Shown here piece after piece: positions 60,009 to 64,000 of a DNA stretch of 64,000 bases; the stretch's first letter is position 1, and each line of letters starts with the position of its first letter. The DNA is taken from positions 25,602,875 to 25,666,874 of the forward strand of contig OZ234495.1 in NCBI GenBank assembly GCA_965153455.1. The letters are read 5' to 3'. The stretch is from Sphagnum compactum (lineage: Eukaryota; Bryophyta; Sphagnopsida; Sphagnales). The translations under genes and the position numbers were made by a program. The notes beneath the pieces are model-generated. The model did not search any database and had not been told where the DNA came from. It saw only the letters and a list, made by a program, of their open reading frames with translations.

Positions 60009-63000
60009 CAAAACAAACTACCTTCCTAATATCTTGCATACACATTTTTTTGTATTAATGTTTTGATCTTATGTCACTTGATTGTCAGTAGTAGTGAAAA
60101 ATAGTGCGAAACCCAAGTAGATTATGATGAATAGAATCAATTTTGAATCGAATGGAACCGTCTTTTGTGTTGTTTATATTTTTTCACATTTCAGTTTCAC
60201 ATGGGAATGAATTAATGTTTTGCACTTTAAGAACATTTGAAAAAAAAAATCCTTCTCTTTAAACAATAAATAGGATTTATTACATGATACACATTGCATC
60301 ATATCATTATTATTTTTTGGTTGAAATACATTTATATCAAGATTATTTTAACATGTCATTTCATTGATATATGAACATGTGTTATCTAATTAGACTCCTT
60401 GTGAATATATTAATAAATTTCCAAAAGATTGTTAACAAAAAAAAGAGCAGATGTCAATGAAAAAAGTGAGAATGGAGAAATGTCTTTCAATTTAGCATGC
60501 AAAATTGATCATGACGAAATTGTTTTGATTATACTCATGTTGTTTAATCTTCTCTTTATTTTTTTCACCTTTATTTATTTTTGGTTTCAAATATCATAAA
60601 TTTGTATAAATGTGTGTAATGTTTTGCAATTATGTAAATATTATGTGAGAATTATATGTGTAAAAGGCAAAAGGGAATAAATGTGAAAGCATGTATTGAG
60701 TTTGGTATTAATCCAATGAAAATGTGGTTTGAACACAAAACAATATTGAAAGTTGACCATAGCATAAAGATATTAGAATTGTGTTTTTATAAGTAAATTG
60801 TGTTATGATGGAACATTTTTTGTTATGAGTTTTTTAATGTTTGGGCAAGCGCATATTATATTTTTCCTCGTTGTGTTGCATTCATTTAAGGTGTTTTACA
60901 ACAAGTGATGTTTGCCTTGCTTATTACGTGAAATGAAATGATTAAATATTTTAATGGACCAAAAATAAATAAAAATTATTCTTCTTAATGTTTTTTCCTT
61001 TTGTTTTGGCTAAAAAAAATTCATCGTTTGTTTTGATAATTTGGTTAATTTTATGCATCACATCATTACTATATAGCATAAGCCATATGATATTAACCTA
61101 TTTATACTTTTACAAGCATGTTATAAACAACATGGGTATTGATCTTTCAAAAGAGAAAGAAAAACCTATACACTTAAAGCCTACATATTTTTCAAAAAAC
61201 TTAAATAAAATCAAGGAAAATATAGAACCATTTGAAAATGAAATAATATTGAATTTTTGATATAATGCATAAAGATGTATACCTGCAAATGATTTTTTTT
61301 AAAAATCCACATTTGACATTTTATCATCACATAAAATCAATCTTCAACAAAATAAATAAAATTTTATGAACATTTATAAGACAATATATATGCAAAATGT
61401 CATTTGATCAATGTTACAAGATTGTGTACATAATATGAACGAATGAAATAAAGTAATTTCATGCATGTCTATTTTCTTGTGACAAAATCAATGGTTAGTA
61501 ACAATTTATTGGGATAATGCCATGTTTGACATTCCAAAGTTTGTTATCATAAATATATGGAAAGACATTTGCATGAATATTTTATTGAATAAAAACACTA
61601 AAAGAAAATTCAAAATTTGCGACGTGTTTGTGATGCAAAGTTTTCAAATTAGTTGCCTAAAACAACTTGTTAAATGCCCATTAGTTGCAATCGACATGAT
61701 GTCAACAATGACATCATCAATTTTTGGATGAAATTTATGCTCAATGAATACAAGGGACCTATTAAATGATTTTCCTATGTATTCATGATGGTTCAAGTTT
61801 GTGATCTTTTCATTAGTTTTTTGAAAATTCATTAATTATATTGTTAAACAAACAACATTTTACTAATTACAAATGTCATTGCTTGATAATAAATCCTAAT
61901 AAACTTACAATATAAGCATGAATGATTTCATTATTATATATGAATTCAAAATATCCTTGCAACTTATGGAAACCTTTAAAATTATTGTTGACATTTTACA
62001 CTATGATAAAGCATGAAAATGTTGTTATAAGACAAGCATGACTTGATCAAATCAAATCTTTTATATATATTAAAAAACTCATTTGGTGATCCTCGTCCCT
62101 TATACAAATATGATGTATTAGAATTTCTAAAATCCATTTGTTTAAATAATATAATATATTATACATGGATGTTAGTTCTAATTATTATTATAGTACCTCA
62201 CAACCTTTGACATTAATTATGTTATCTATAAAAATATATAATTTTCAAAAACAATTGTGACAAAAATCATGTTTAAAAAAAAAAGATATATTTTATTATT
62301 GAAATGAAATCTTCAAAATCCATCAATTATTCCAAACCATGTGTTGAGTCTACCTTTGTATTATAATAATAAATTTTCTTAAATTAATTTTGAAAATATT
62401 ATGAATCTACTAAATCATGCATTTTTTTTACACCTTATGAATATGTTGTAAGGGTTGCCACATTTTTTCAATGTGTGTCCTTACTTGAATTAAATGCATG
62501 AGAGGATGAATGACTTGTTGCCATAGATGTTTTACAAAAAGAAAAGAGAAAAACAAAGAAGGTGACAATACAAAGGATGAAGAAAAAGAAGTGATGTAAT
62601 TTGTGGTCAATACACCAATGCTTGCAAAGGTGGGGTGCAAATTAAAATTACTAAGAAAATTTTGAAAACCATACAAATTGATCACAATACTTTTATTTTT
62701 AAAAATCATATATACATTTCATTTTTTATGTAGTTGAAACATGTTCAAAGCCTAGCTCTTGATTTCAATTCTACATTCCTCAAAGATTTAATATTTTTGT
62801 TAAATCAATTGCATATAAACCAAAAATCACATGTCTCTCAACCTATTATCATTGTGTATCACACTAAGGTCTTAAAAGCTTTGAGATTCCTTTGTACATG
62901 TTATTATTTTTAAATGCATGATTCATATTCAAGTGCATTTGTCTTTCACCTTTTCATTCAACAATTATGCTTTTAGGCTTCATGGCCTATGAAATAATAC

Positions 63001-63928
63001 TTTTTTTTTCAAAACATGAATTCACAATTATAATTGAAGTTTTGACTTATAGATCATGATTGCAAAATGTGAAAGTCCTAAATTTCAGCATTTAATTTCA
63101 TATATGAAAAGAACATATCTTTTTGCATTTTAAAAGCACATTTTATATCGATACATTTTTACATTATTTTGATTTAAATTTTTTTCATAATGTTTAGAAC
63201 TCCAACAAATGGTAACAATTAATTGTTTCGCATGATGGTAGGTTTTGGTTTATATGAAAAATCAAAATTTCAAATAAATTAATATTAAATTTCATTATAA
63301 TTCAAAATTAGAATTGAATTATTATTTTAAAATAATTAATAATGGTTGTAATCAAAATAAAAACAACACAATGTATTTTCATTAGCAAAACATATGGATT
63401 AAATTGTTTTAAATTATTTTAAACATTATCATTTAACAATAATTTAATATCAGCTCCACACATGATTTGAAGGTGGACATTTTATTTTGTCCCTTTTCAC
63501 CACCCTCTCTTTGGAATGGGTAAACAAGTTTTTCCTTACCAATTATTTTTCTTTTCAAATCAATTGAAAATATTTTCCCCTTCAACTTTGGTTCGTTTTA
63601 GAATTAATGAATCCAACCCCTCCCCTTTCGCACCCCCCCCCTCGCCCAAACATTTATGAATAACTAAGTAAAACATATTAATTCATGCTAACTTAAAGTA
63701 ATTTCATCATCCAACTTTTGAAGCACATGTCTTTAACATCCCACCCATGAAATTGTGAGCATCTTAATTCATTACATCAAATTGTGTTTATTGACTATGG
63801 CTAATGATTCATGTAAAACCTATTATGTGTGGGAGTTTATGTACATTTATTAAATTTATTTTGAGAATGCATTCTAACCCAAGTTCCAACACATGTCAAC
63901 CTATCGTGCTTAAGCAAGGGTGTGCCTT
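60009..63928. other. AT-rich intergenic DNA
   Basis: Only short AT-biased open frames. No gene, RNA gene or element recognised. Confidence 0.5.
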
Positions 63929-64000
63929 CATTACAACAAAAGGTGTCATTATACGTTAACTGATTTCACTATGACACATTTAGGGTATAATGACATCATA
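63929..64000 (+). mobile_element. CACTA-like MITE copy, cut by window end
   Basis: Begins CATTACAACAAAAGGTGTC and continues with TAACTGATTTCACTA, matching the first ~45 bp of the element at 13001-13154. The right end lies outside the window. Confidence 0.55.

Noticed and set aside
1-64000. CRISPR arrays, operons, bacterial promoters or ribosome binding sites
   Set aside because: Spliced plant genes and plant transposons show this is eukaryotic nuclear DNA; none of the tandem repeats has a repeat-spacer pattern.

Overview
The window is eukaryotic nuclear DNA from a land plant. It holds four intron-containing genes whose splice sites and reading phases I could join by eye, set in long AT-rich intergenic DNA full of inverted repeats, tandem repeats and decayed retroelements. 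The low gene density, and a LEAFY gene that carries the type I DNA-contact residues but lacks the long C-terminal tail of flowering-plant LEAFY, point to a non-seed vascular plant with a large genome, most likely a fern. That taxonomic call is inference.

Layout: 0-18 kb holds no convincing gene. It has an inverted repeat (1.17-2.18 kb), a small GC-richer island with telo-boxes and one unrecognised ORF (5.2-6.1 kb), a cluster of dimeric repeats (6.75-8.42 kb), a second inverted repeat (8.93-9.73 kb), a 165-bp tandem repeat (12.05-12.6 kb), a small CACTA-like MITE (13.0 kb), a pyrimidine-rich minisatellite (13.5-14.1 kb) and a palindromic low-complexity tract (15.2-16 kb). At 18.5-20.9 kb (+) lies a LUC7L3/LUC7-RL-type U1 snRNP factor. 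A diverged inverted repeat with arms over 1.1 kb fills 21.5-25.6 kb. A decayed PLS-class PPR gene follows (25.7-27.6 kb). At 28.5-35.4 kb (-) is a complete 15-exon PEX5, the peroxisomal PTS1 receptor. From 37.9 to 46.6 kb are a degraded Ty3/gypsy element (-), a second degraded Ty3/gypsy element (+) and a degraded non-LTR-like reverse transcriptase (+). At 47.6-49.5 kb (-) is a complete four-exon LEAFY/FLORICAULA gene. At 54.6-59.3 kb (-) is a complete 12-exon DusA-like tRNA-dihydrouridine synthase with a probable organelle transit peptide. The rest is AT-rich DNA, ending in the start of a second MITE copy.

The four genes do unrelated housekeeping or developmental jobs (5' splice-site choice, peroxisomal import, developmental transcription, tRNA modification), with no sign of an operon-like cluster. 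The least explained structure is in the repeats: a dispersed family built from two diverged ~160-170 bp halves, with at least five copies here (two lying 5' of PEX5 and of the dihydrouridine synthase gene), and several large inverted-repeat elements that share subterminal sequence.
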